Positions 1-7,339 of a stretch of 7,389 bases of DNA are shown piece after piece. Under the pieces are notes generated by a model. The model was not told the DNA's origin. It did not search any database and was given only the letters and a program-made list of their open reading frames with translations. The stretch's first letter is position 1. The number at the start of each line of letters is the position of its first letter. Location of the stretch: positions 1 through 7,389 of the forward strand of contig CANDLP010000110.1 of assembly GCA_947385505.1 (NCBI GenBank), read 5' to 3'. The DNA is from an uncultured Clostridia bacterium. GTDB lineage: Bacteria > Bacillota > Clostridia > Oscillospirales > Ruminococcaceae. A program made the translations under genes and the position numbers.

Positions 1-2195
1 TAAAGACGTTAAATCAGGGCTCTTTAAATAAAAAAATTTTTAATTTAAAAGTTGAAGCCATTTATGAATTGGTTGGCGATAAAGAAAAAGCCGAAGAAAT
101 ACTTGAAAGCTACTGTGATGAAAAAGGCATAAGTTATCCTAAAGAAATGCCAAATGTTGCAGTTTGCCCATTTTGTATGAACGATTTTGTCAAGTCTGCA
201 AAGGTACAGGAGCTCTGTCCTTCTTGCAACAGTTCATTTTTAGTCGAATGTCCAAAATGCCATTCAACTAAAAATATACTTGTTGATGACAAATGCTGTG
301 AAATAGATATTCGTATATATCCCTTAATGCTAAAAAGACTCGATGAAGCCAATGAAATGCTAAAATCGCTTTCAATGGAAGCGGCAAGGGTAAAAATCAA
401 TGAAATAAACGAAAAATGGCCGGGTATCCCAGGACTTGCCGAAACACAAAAAGAATACAGCCGTTTAAACGCTTCTTATGAGTCAGATATAAAAGCGCTG
501 CAAAAATGCTATGAAAATAACGAGTTTTTTAAAGCTAAGGGAATTTGTGAAAAAATAGGAGGTACATATCCAAAATTTAAGGCTTCACATACATATGTAT
601 ACAGTCAAGTTGAAAATGCGGAAAAGCTATTTAAGGAATATGCGGCCAAAAACAATATAGATGAAAAGATTAATCTGCTTTTGGATATAACGTCAGAAAT
701 AAGTGATTATACTCAGGCAAATACTGAACTGAAAAAATACCCTATTGAAAATATCACAGACCTTGAAGCAAAAATTGATAACGAGTTTGGAGAAGTAAAT
801 ATTAGTTGGAAATCCGGCAACAGAACAAACAGTGTTAATTATATCGTAAGAAGAAGTGCAAATTCTCAAGTAGCTAATACAGCATTTGGTGAAGAACTTG
901 TGTCTACAAACAGCTTGGCATATAAGGACACGGAAATCGCAGAGGGAACTTTTTATTATTACGGGGTTTACGCTCAAAGAGGAACTATGGTATCAAAGCT
1001 GTCGGCTATGCAAACGCCTGTGGTATATCTCAAAAGCGTTAACATTTCAATCCGTGCGGTTTCCGAAATGGTATCTATAACTTGGAATACTACAAATAGT
1101 AAAATAAAAGTGTACTATTCCGAAAAACCAATTACATCATACGGCGAAGGCAAAGAATGTTTAGTTGTAACTCCGTCCGGCTGTGATATTGAGGGGCTTG
1201 AAAACGGTAGAAACTATTACTTTGCAGTATATAAAATTGCTGCAAAGGACGGTAGAGAATACCATTCGGAAGCAAGATTTGGCGAAGCAACTCCGATGGT
1301 GGAGGTTGCTTATCCTCAAATAACGAAATCACTTGGCACACAAGACGGAGAGTATATAATTACACATCTTAATAAAGAAAAAAACTTGGATATACAATTT
1401 TATCATTCGACAGCAAAAATCAGAGCCTTTGAAAATAGTACCATAAGCCTTTCAGAACTTCAAAGCAAGCTGCAAAAGTATTCTTTTGATTATATGGGAG
1501 AAAACAAATATTCTCTTATATTTAAGAACAGCAGCGTTGATTATATTTATCCTGTTGTAATACGAGAAAATATTGCTACCATAGGAAATATACTGTCACT
1601 TCGATATATCAAATCAATAAAAATATTAAGTACGATCATATCAGCAAATGATATATGTATTACAATTGAAGAGTGGCCGCAGGGTGCAGAATCGCTGCAG
1701 ATATGCTATAGCAATGATGCGTATCCGCAAGACATAAAAGACTGCGATATAAGATTGCCCGCAGTATCTAAAAAGCAATACGAGCAAGAAAAGCTTCTGA
1801 TAATACGCAACGTCAAAACACAACCTTATTATATATCCATATTTGCACGAATAAATGCGGATTCAATTCCTGTGAGCAACTGCTATATCAATAATTCAAC
1901 ACCCACAAAAATTGAATATTCTTTTTCAGCAAACGTGTTCGGAGCCATAAAAATTACTTTGAGTAATTCGTTTGAATCACGTCCTGAATTATATTTCTGT
2001 GTTAATCCGTTAAGTGCCCCTTTAACAAAGGAAGAAGGTACTCTTATATATACAATCCCCGCGTCTGATAATGTAAAAAAGAAAGAAGTCATTTCAGTGC
2101 CGAACTACACTGCAAAAAAGGGTGAATACGGTAAACTTTTTTCTTCGGATAAAAATTGTGATCTTTTGGCGTCTGGCGGATTACAGCTTAAATAA
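1..2195 (+). CDS. Zinc-knuckle / helical-repeat / fibronectin-III-like protein (5'-partial)
   Basis: The reading frame is open from the left edge (first complete codon at position 3) with no stop, so about 730 residues are visible and the N-terminus is missing. The TTG at 69 has no ribosome binding site and lies inside a continuous charged helix, so I reject it as the start. Three CxxC pairs are encoded at 165-176, 216-227 and 249-260, with a Cys-Cys at 294-299; these suggest zinc ribbons. A helical, TPR-like stretch follows (visible residues about 115-248). Two fibronectin-III-like beta domains come next (about 250-344 and 345-435), recognisable by the V-x-I-x-W strand and the G-x-x-Y-Y-F/Y-x-V-Y strand. 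A third FN3-like segment lies at about 540-633, and more beta-rich sequence runs to the end. I see no membrane segment. Intracellular zinc ribbons plus FN3 domains would suit a scaffold or recognition subunit; this role is inferred from domain type and from the GTPase gene 44 nt downstream. No enzymatic motif was seen. Confidence 0.85.
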   Translation, partial: KTLNQGSLNKKIFNLKVEAIYELVGDKEKAEEILESYCDEKGISYPKEMPNVAVCPFCMNDFVKSAKVQELCPSCNSSFLVECPKCHSTKNILVDDKCCEIDIRIYPLMLKRLDEANEMLKSLSMEAARVKINEINEKWPGIPGLAETQKEYSRLNASYESDIKALQKCYENNEFFKAKGICEKIGGTYPKFKASHTYVYSQVENAEKLFKEYAAKNNIDEKINLLLDITSEISDYTQANTELKKYPIENITDLEAKIDNEFGEVNISWKSGNRTNSVNYIVRRSANSQVANTAFGEELVSTNSLAYKDTEIAEGTFYYYGVYAQRGTMVSKLSAMQTPVVYLKSVNISIRAVSEMVSITWNTTNSKIKVYYSEKPITSYGEGKECLVVTPSGCDIEGLENGRNYYFAVYKIAAKDGREYHSEARFGEATPMVEVAYPQITKSLGTQDGEYIITHLNKEKNLDIQFYHSTAKIRAFENSTISLSELQSKLQKYSFDYMGENKYSLIFKNSSVDYIYPVVIRENIATIGNILSLRYIKSIKILSTIISANDICITIEEWPQGAESLQICYSNDAYPQDIKDCDIRLPAVSKKQYEQEKLLIIRNVKTQPYYISIFARINADSIPVSNCYINNSTPTKIEYSFSANVFGAIKITLSNSFESRPELYFCVNPLSAPLTKEEGTLIYTIPASDNVKKKEVISVPNYTAKKGEYGKLFSSDKNCDLLASGGLQLK

Positions 2196-2227
2196 GCGTA
2201 TATTGTAATAAAGGAAGAATCTATATT

Positions 2228-2233
2228 AAGGAG
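2228..2233 (+). promoter_or_regulatory. Ribosome binding site of the GTPase gene
   Basis: AAGGAG lies 6 nt before the ATG at 2240. This is a near-perfect Shine-Dalgarno sequence with good spacing, and it fixes the start of the zinc-ribbon GTPase so that both Cys clusters are included. Confidence 0.85.
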
Positions 2234-2239
2234 CGGAAA

Positions 2240-3370
2240 ATGCAAGTGTTAAAAAAAATTCTATGTCCATTTTGTTTTAACAGGTTAAATCCTTCTATGC
2301 TGTTTTATAGATGCAGCTGTAAAGAGCCGGGAACAGTTCAATCGCATATAATTGAAAACGGTAAGGTAGATTCCAAAGGCTTCTGCGTATGTGATAAGTG
2401 TGGCAACACTACTACCAGAAAGGTTTGCTATCACTGCAAAAAAGAGCTCCCAAGCGATATATTAGAAAATGATACAAAAATAATTTCAATTGTTGGCGCG
2501 AAAAATTCGGGCAAAAGCTATTATGTTGCTACTTTACTTAGACAAATAATGGAAAAAAAGATATTCAGCACGATAGGTACACAGCATATTTCCACCCTTT
2601 GGGGGGCCGGAAGCAGTGAGGAATACAAAAAAAGATTTCAAGTTCCTATGAACACGCGTAAATTGTTAATGGGAACGGTCAAATTTACCGATATAGTCAA
2701 AGACAATCCTCCGTTATTGGTGGAATTAAGATATGAGCAAAAAAATATGTTTGGCAGTAAGATTGTTCAAAATACATATTCGTTTTTTGATGCGGCGGGA
2801 GAAACATTTGAAAATGAAGATGATTTAGCTGCTATTACTCCATATATTTCACAATCGGAAGGTATTATACTAATACTTGATCCGAGCCAAATTGTTTTTG
2901 TTAATTCGGCATTATCAGCATCAATGCCAGATGCTTTTCAAGTCTCGGATACTTCTTATTCTGAAATATTGTATAATACTGCAAACGTGGTAAGGAATAA
3001 TAATAAAATAGGAAAAAATAAAAAAATAAAAATACCTTTATGTATAGCTTTTTCAAAATGGGATCTCTTAGTGGACACTCCCAATCTTTTGCCTGAAGAA
3101 CTTTTAGTATCTAAGCCCAATCAACAAATGCAAACGGGATACAACAAGGCGGCTATTGATACAATAAGCGATGAGATAAGAAGCCTGCTTATGAAATGGG
3201 AACCTGATCTTGTAAATTCCTCGGAAATGAATTTTGAGACAGTTAAATACTTTGGCTTTTCTGCTTGGGGTACTTCCAAAAATGCTGTAAAAGGAGCAGC
3301 ACCTCCTATTGCCTCATTTAGAGTCGAAGATCCTATGCTGTGGATACTTCATAGAAATAAAATAATCTAA
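2240..3370 (+). CDS. Zinc-ribbon TRAFAC-type GTPase
   Basis: This 376-residue protein has an N-terminal Cys-rich region (C9/C12, C25/C27, C49/C51/C54, C63/C66, with H65) that should form two small zinc ribbons. A GTPase domain follows. Visible GTPase motifs are the P-loop GAKNSGKS (residues 86-93), a switch-II/G3-like motif FFDAAGE (D184, G187, E188), a hydrophobic strand ending ILILDPS (D214), a G4-like FSKWD (S272-D275; canonical is N/T-K-x-D), and a G5-like FSAWG (S341-A342). The DxxGE and SKxD pattern fits the TRAFAC-clade GTPases described in bacterial conflict systems (the DO-GTPase2-type family); that family assignment is from memory and was not searched. It probably binds and hydrolyses GTP in the cytoplasm, acting as a switch for its operon partners. 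It has no signal peptide or membrane helix. Its zinc ribbons echo those of the upstream protein, suggesting a shared partner or zinc-mediated docking. Confidence 0.88.
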   Translation: MQVLKKILCPFCFNRLNPSMLFYRCSCKEPGTVQSHIIENGKVDSKGFCVCDKCGNTTTRKVCYHCKKELPSDILENDTKIISIVGAKNSGKSYYVATLLRQIMEKKIFSTIGTQHISTLWGAGSSEEYKKRFQVPMNTRKLLMGTVKFTDIVKDNPPLLVELRYEQKNMFGSKIVQNTYSFFDAAGETFENEDDLAAITPYISQSEGIILILDPSQIVFVNSALSASMPDAFQVSDTSYSEILYNTANVVRNNNKIGKNKKIKIPLCIAFSKWDLLVDTPNLLPEELLVSKPNQQMQTGYNKAAIDTISDEIRSLLMKWEPDLVNSSEMNFETVKYFGFSAWGTSKNAVKGAAPPIASFRVEDPMLWILHRNKII

Positions 3371-3380
3371 GACATATATA

Positions 3381-3386
3381 AGAGGG
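3381..3386 (+). promoter_or_regulatory. Ribosome binding site of the nuclease gene
   Basis: AGAGGG is 8 nt upstream of the ATG at 3395, within the 24-nt gap after the GTPase stop codon. This supports translation of the small nuclease gene from that ATG. Confidence 0.7.
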
Positions 3387-3394
3387 ATAAATAT

Positions 3395-3937
3395 ATGGGA
3401 ATTTTAGATAACTGGCCTAAACATACTGAATTGGATACCGATGTTGAGGAGACGCAAAAGACGATTGATGAAGCGGCTTTTGAATACGACAAAATAAACG
3501 AAACACCTATTGAAAATAATGTGGAAGAAAATGAAATTAAAAGAAGAACACCTATAGAAAGCGAGAATGATCTTGCTGCACCGTATCTTTTACACGGGTA
3601 TGATGCACAAGTATCCACAAAAACAAATGAAAATGGTGAAATAGAAATCGTACCTTGGGGAGAAAAAGGAAGCCGACGTCCCGATGCTATAAATCTTGAA
3701 AAAAATGCAATCGTAGAGGTGAAGAATTATACAGTCACCAATTCTTCCGGAAGAAGCAATCTTGTACGAAACATAAAAGAACAAACAGCTGACTCTATAA
3801 GAAATTATGGTGATGATGTCAAAATCACCGAAGTCATTGATGTCAAAGGTCAAGATGTTACTGTCGGAGACATGGAAAAATTGACAAAAAAACTTGAAGA
3901 AAAAGTTCCTGAAATTGATATTGATTATAGATGGTAA
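3395..3937 (+). CDS. Small PD-(D/E)XK-type nuclease, toxin-domain-like
   Basis: This is a 180-residue protein. Residues 1-55 are highly acidic and probably flexible. From about residue 56 there is a helix (ESENDLAAPYLLHGYD) and then a beta-rich core with the signature RPD (D97), a hydrophobic strand, and V-E-V-K-N-Y (E108, K110). This is the D...E-x-K catalytic layout of PD-(D/E)XK nucleases. A following helix (NLVRNIKEQ, Q130) and a strand (ITEVIDVKGQ) complete a pattern I associate with nuclease domains at the C-termini of Firmicute polymorphic toxins. Here it is a free-standing protein with no signal peptide or toxin trunk, and no obvious immunity gene is adjacent. It sits 12 nt upstream of a HerA-like ATPase gene, a pairing seen in HerA-nuclease systems, so I infer that it is the DNA-cleaving effector of the operon. 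The substrate (DNA or RNA) is not proven. The alternative is a toxin remnant captured by the operon. Confidence 0.82.
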   Translation: MGILDNWPKHTELDTDVEETQKTIDEAAFEYDKINETPIENNVEENEIKRRTPIESENDLAAPYLLHGYDAQVSTKTNENGEIEIVPWGEKGSRRPDAINLEKNAIVEVKNYTVTNSSGRSNLVRNIKEQTADSIRNYGDDVKITEVIDVKGQDVTVGDMEKLTKKLEEKVPEIDIDYRW

Positions 3938-3939
3938 AC

Positions 3940-3944
3940 AGAGG
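3940..3944 (+). promoter_or_regulatory. Ribosome binding site of the HerA-like gene
   Basis: AGAGG is 5 nt before the ATG at 3950 and just after the TAA of the nuclease gene (3935-3937). The 12-nt gap implies tight translational coupling of nuclease and ATPase. Confidence 0.6.
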
Positions 3945-3949
3945 TTTAT

Positions 3950-6900
3950 ATGGAGTATGAAATTGATATTGCCAAAAAAGCGAGCACTATATGGAATAAC
4001 GCTTTGTCGACGGCAAATAATTTTGTTTCAAAAAATGATCTTGCTAATTTAGCTGCAACGGATATTCAACCTTTGGCGGAAAATCAAGAAGCAACTTTTT
4101 TAATGGAAATATTTTCATTAAAAAGATTGGCGTATGATCCTAAGGAAGGAATTATCGATAAGCTTGTTAATGTTTACTCTTCCTTACACAACCTTGAGTC
4201 AAATGTTTTTTTTATGATCCATGGCGATGTGTCGGGGCAAACGGAATTTTATATCGGTTGTAGGGGGAAAAATATTGATGCTTCAAGTTCTATGTTAAAA
4301 AAAAGCTTTGAGGGAAATTTTCCTGGCATAGGACTTGGAACAAACGGAGCAGAAAGCAAAAATGCAATTCTCAATAAGTTATTGCCACTTGAATATCAAA
4401 GAAAAAATGTTGTTTCCTTATCCGTTTCTGCCGATTTCAGAAGAGATAAAGTCGAAGAAATGACGGGGTATTCTCAAGGTATAGAAAAATTTATAAATAC
4501 AATGAGAGGTCAGGACTATACTGCTATAATAATAGCTGAGCCTATAACCAAAGCTGACATAAACGAAAAAAGAGCAGCGTATGAAAATATTGCAACTGAA
4601 TTGTCAAAATATAGTAAGCTCACTGTATCATATAACGAGAGCAACAGCACATCGGTATCCGAATCCTTGTCTGAAAGTGTATCCTCCACTTTTACCGAAA
4701 GTATCAGTAATTCGGTAAGCAAAAGTACATCTGTTTCGGTTGGCAAAACTAAGGGGAGAAGTTCAGGCAATAATTACAATATTTTTGGAGTCAGTCACAA
4801 TACGGGAAAAAACAGCAGCTACACAAACAGCAATACATCAGGAGAGGGCTCCTCCGAATCTCACAGTACAAGTAACGGGCAGAATATTGGCAATACCAAA
4901 TCGAATGGTAAATCAACTTCGGATACAAAAGGTACTACCGTTACATTGAATATAGATAACAAACGTATTTTGAGTATATTGGCAAAAATAGAATATGAAT
5001 TAAAAAAACTTGATAATGCTGAATCTTTTGGTATATGGGACACTGCCGTCTATCTTGTTTCCGATGATATGAATAATGCTGTTATCGGCGCAAATAGTAT
5101 TCGTTCTTTAGTTATCGGAGATGAATCCGGTAAATCCGAATGCTTTTTAAACAGCTGGGGTAACTCGCTTGCCGAATATAAAAATAATGGTGTGGCAGAT
5201 ATTATTAACTTTCTGCATCACGGCATGCATCCTGTTTTTAAAAAGAGAATTTTAATTGATCCTACCAATACATCTAATAAAAACAATGAATATTTATTTA
5301 CACCTGCGATCGCTGTCGGAGGAAACGTCCTTCCTACCCTACTGGGGCTTCCGATGAAATCGGTTTCGGGGATTACAGTTGCTGAACTAACAGAATTCGG
5401 ACGTAATATTGTCACTGATGATTATAACAAACCCGGAAATAGAGAGATACGTTTAGGCGAAGTAGTTTATATGGGAAAAAAAGACAGCACGGAGGTAAAG
5501 CTGTATGTCAATACTATCGCATCGCATATGTTTGTTTGCGGTACTCCCGGAACGGGTAAAAGTAATGCTATATATAAAATGATTTACAGTTTAAGTAATC
5601 TTAAAAAAAACGATGGCGGATACGGCAATGTAAAGTTTCTTGTTGTCGAACCCGCCAAAGGAGAATATAAAAACGAGTTTGGCAAAATGCCGGGAATAAA
5701 TATTTTTACGGCTGACCCGGATTTGTGCAGATTATTGAGGATAAATCCGTTTGAATTTCCCTATGAGAAAGTAAAGGCTGCTGATCATATAGATCAGGTG
5801 AAAACAATTATCGGTGCTTGTTGGTCGTTAACCGCCGCAATGCCTGCAATACTTTCCGATGCAATAGAGCATGCTTACAGAAGAGTTGGCTGGGATTTAA
5901 AAAACTCTATTTATGTTATGCCCGGTGAAGTGAAGTTTCCAAGTTTTAAAGACGTTTTGGAAGTTCTGCCTGAAATAATAAATAAATCAAGCTATTCGGC
6001 ACAGGCTAAAAGCGATTATACAGGCGCATTGGTTACACGTGTTTCTTCACTTACAAAAGGAATAGTAGGAACTATTTTTGAAACTGACGGTACTATTTCT
6101 GATGAAATTTTGTTTGATGAAAATACTATTATTGATTTAAGTACAGTTGGTTCTGCGGATGTAAAATCACTTATTATGGGTGTTATTGTTATGAAATTAA
6201 AAAATTATCGTAAAGCTGCCGCTAAGCAAGCAAATTATCCTTTGCGGCATGTAACGATATTAGAAGAAGCTCATAATATCTTGCCCAATTGCTCTGCAAA
6301 TCTAAGTGAAGATTCTGCAAATGTGCAAGGACAATCCGTTAAGTCAATCAGTGAAGCTATATCGGAAATGAGAACATATGGAGAAGGCTTTATTATTGTG
6401 GACCAAACTCCTTCGGCGGTTGCCGATGTAGCAATATCCAATACCAGTACAAAAATAATTCTGCGCTTGCCCGGCGAAAAAGATATTCAAGCAGCAGGAT
6501 CGTCGATAGGTCTTTCCGATGAACAAAAGAAAATGCTGTCCAAACTTCCAAGAGGGCATGCCATAGTTAAACAGGGAGATTGGATAGACCCGATAATGGT
6601 ACTTATAGACAGAGCACAGAAAACTTTTTTTACAAAGCGTCTTAATGAGTTCTATTACGAAGATCTAATGCAATTTCGGGGTGATTTAATAGAAAAATGC
6701 TTAATGATCAATATGCGAAATGCAAAACGTGATTATATACTTTACGCAGATAAAAAAACTGTTGTTGATTATATAAACAGGCAACATGATATTGCTCAGC
6801 ATCATATTGATTATATATTGTGTAAGTGGTTGGATTTTTGTACATTAGATGCAAAATCCAGACATAGAAGAATTTCGTTTTTTATTATGGATGTACTTTC

Positions 6901-7171
6901 ATTTCATGAAGGACTTATCATTTGCACTCCCAAAATACGAGAAGCTCCAAAAGATATATTAAATTTTGATGATGATAACGAATACAAAGAAAAGTTGTAC
7001 AGTTGGATAGAAGAAATGGCGGAAATTCTAAAAAAATCTTATGTAACCTGCAGCAGTGAGCAAAATCTTCAGAAAATAATATATCATATATGCTGTTATT
7101 GTATTGAAATACCGATTACTGCCGCACATAAAATATGTAGTACTTCTGTAGTAAAAAAATTTCCATCATGA
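3950..7171 (+). CDS. HerA/FtsK-superfamily ATPase with Ser-rich insert
   Basis: This is a 1073-residue ATPase. Residues 1-226 form an alpha/beta N-terminal region (with IEKFINTMRGQDYTAIIIAEP) reminiscent of the N-terminal parts of HerA/VirB4-like ATPases. Residues about 227-330 are low-complexity, roughly 30% Ser plus many Asn, Thr and Gly, first as alternating S-x-S-x. A segment before the P-loop (REIRLGEVVYMG) resembles the HAS-barrel strand of HerA. Walker A is GTPGTGKS (531-538). Walker B is VTILEEAH (E772, E773, H775). A sensor-like D-Q-T-P-S follows (Q819), then IILRLPGEKD, where R839 is a candidate arginine finger. HerA proteins are hexameric DNA-translocating ATPases that often partner with nucleases such as NurA, Sir2 or DUF4297 proteins; here the likely partner is the PD-(D/E)XK gene immediately upstream. 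The last ~190 residues (from about 880) are helical and unassigned. A conjugation ATPase is less likely, because no mating-pair, relaxase or coupling genes are nearby. Confidence 0.9.
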   Translation: MEYEIDIAKKASTIWNNALSTANNFVSKNDLANLAATDIQPLAENQEATFLMEIFSLKRLAYDPKEGIIDKLVNVYSSLHNLESNVFFMIHGDVSGQTEFYIGCRGKNIDASSSMLKKSFEGNFPGIGLGTNGAESKNAILNKLLPLEYQRKNVVSLSVSADFRRDKVEEMTGYSQGIEKFINTMRGQDYTAIIIAEPITKADINEKRAAYENIATELSKYSKLTVSYNESNSTSVSESLSESVSSTFTESISNSVSKSTSVSVGKTKGRSSGNNYNIFGVSHNTGKNSSYTNSNTSGEGSSESHSTSNGQNIGNTKSNGKSTSDTKGTTVTLNIDNKRILSILAKIEYELKKLDNAESFGIWDTAVYLVSDDMNNAVIGANSIRSLVIGDESGKSECFLNSWGNSLAEYKNNGVADIINFLHHGMHPVFKKRILIDPTNTSNKNNEYLFTPAIAVGGNVLPTLLGLPMKSVSGITVAELTEFGRNIVTDDYNKPGNREIRLGEVVYMGKKDSTEVKLYVNTIASHMFVCGTPGTGKSNAIYKMIYSLSNLKKNDGGYGNVKFLVVEPAKGEYKNEFGKMPGINIFTADPDLCRLLRINPFEFPYEKVKAADHIDQVKTIIGACWSLTAAMPAILSDAIEHAYRRVGWDLKNSIYVMPGEVKFPSFKDVLEVLPEIINKSSYSAQAKSDYTGALVTRVSSLTKGIVGTIFETDGTISDEILFDENTIIDLSTVGSADVKSLIMGVIVMKLKNYRKAAAKQANYPLRHVTILEEAHNILPNCSANLSEDSANVQGQSVKSISEAISEMRTYGEGFIIVDQTPSAVADVAISNTSTKIILRLPGEKDIQAAGSSIGLSDEQKKMLSKLPRGHAIVKQGDWIDPIMVLIDRAQKTFFTKRLNEFYYEDLMQFRGDLIEKCLMINMRNAKRDYILYADKKTVVDYINRQHDIAQHHIDYILCKWLDFCTLDAKSRHRRISFFIMDVLSFHEGLIICTPKIREAPKDILNFDDDNEYKEKLYSWIEEMAEILKKSYVTCSSEQNLQKIIYHICCYCIEIPITAAHKICSTSVVKKFPS
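4628..4939 (+). other. Ser/Asn/Thr-rich low-complexity insert in the HerA-like ATPase
   Basis: The stretch encodes about 104 residues (227-330) dominated by Ser, Asn, Thr and Gly. The first third alternates S-x-S-x (SESLSESVSS, then SISNSVSKSTSVSVG); the rest is Gly/Asn/Ser-rich and disordered-looking. It sits between two predicted helices (TELSKYSK before, LSILAKIEYELKKL after), so it looks like a long loop inserted in the N-terminal domain rather than a terminal tail. The DNA is not a simple tandem repeat; codons vary. Confidence 0.8.
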
Positions 7172-7192
7172 CTCAGATACATAAATTATGTA

Positions 7193-7208
7193 ATACTAAT
7201 AACCATTT
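7193..7208 (+). repeat. Left terminal inverted repeat
   Basis: This 16-nt arm matches the reverse complement of 7368-7383 without mismatch. Outside it the similarity decays: 7192/7384 and 7190/7386 mismatch, while 7187-7189 pair again with 7387-7389. Confidence 0.85.
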
Positions 7209-7236
7209 AAAAAATAGATAAACTATTTTTTAAATG
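7204..7236 (+). repeat. Hairpin 1 (AT-rich, 14-bp stem)
   Basis: Arm 7204-7217 pairs perfectly with 7223-7236 around a 5-nt loop. The stem contains A6/T6 tracts, so on either strand it could act weakly like a bidirectional terminator. However, the T-run lies within the stem rather than after a GC stem. Its first five bases overlap the left terminal inverted repeat. Confidence 0.75.
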
Positions 7237-7258
7237 CCGTGCCGCAAAAGCGGCATGG
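7237..7258 (+). repeat. Hairpin 2 (GC-rich, AAAA loop)
   Basis: TGCCGC at 7240-7245 pairs with GCGGCA at 7250-7255 around AAAA. Three further pairs, one of them G-T, extend the stem to 7237/7258. No T-run follows, so it is not a standard Rho-independent terminator. Confidence 0.75.
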
Positions 7259-7279
7259 TGAGGGAGCAAAGCTCCCTCA
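7259..7279 (+). repeat. Hairpin 3 (9-bp stem, AAA loop)
   Basis: Arm 7259-7267 (TGAGGGAGC) pairs perfectly with 7271-7279 around a 3-nt AAA loop. It directly abuts hairpin 2. Confidence 0.8.
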
Positions 7280-7304
7280 GTTATTGTATTGAACTTAAAT
7301 AACC

Positions 7305-7319
7305 ACCGCCTGCGGCGGT
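7305..7319 (+). repeat. Hairpin 4 (ACCGCC/GGCGGT)
   Basis: A 6-bp GC-rich stem, 7305-7310 with 7314-7319, closes a TGC triloop. It abuts hairpin 5 and shares position 7319 with that hairpin's outermost pair. Confidence 0.7.
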
Positions 7320-7339
7320 ACTTCGGCTTCGCCGAAGTA
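7319..7339 (+). repeat. Hairpin 5 (9-bp stem, TTC loop)
   Basis: Arm 7319-7327 (TACTTCGGC) pairs perfectly with 7331-7339 around TTC. Confidence 0.8.

Noticed and set aside
69..71. TTG as the start of the zinc/FN3 protein
   Set aside because: There is no Shine-Dalgarno sequence upstream, and the frame is open and protein-like back to the left edge, so the gene is 5'-truncated by the window.
2251..2258. Run of eight A near the start of the GTPase gene as a programmed slippage site
   Set aside because: The frame is intact and encodes the Cys motifs directly afterwards; A-runs are common in AT-rich genes and nothing indicates a functional alternative frame.
4516..4770. Minus-strand open frame opposite the HerA-like gene
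   Set aside because: It lies opposite the Ser-rich low-complexity stretch, whose biased codons keep the antisense frame open. It has no ribosome binding site or recognisable domain. The other antisense and offset frames are shadows of the same kind.
3950..7171. ATPase as a VirB4/TraC-type conjugation protein
   Set aside because: The N-terminal region has some resemblance, but no conjugation genes are nearby, and the neighbouring nuclease and GTPase fit a HerA-like role better.
7204..7236. Hairpin 1 as a Rho-independent terminator of the operon
   Set aside because: Its T-run is inside an AT-only-type stem rather than following a GC-rich stem. Termination here is possible but not supported enough to list as a terminator.
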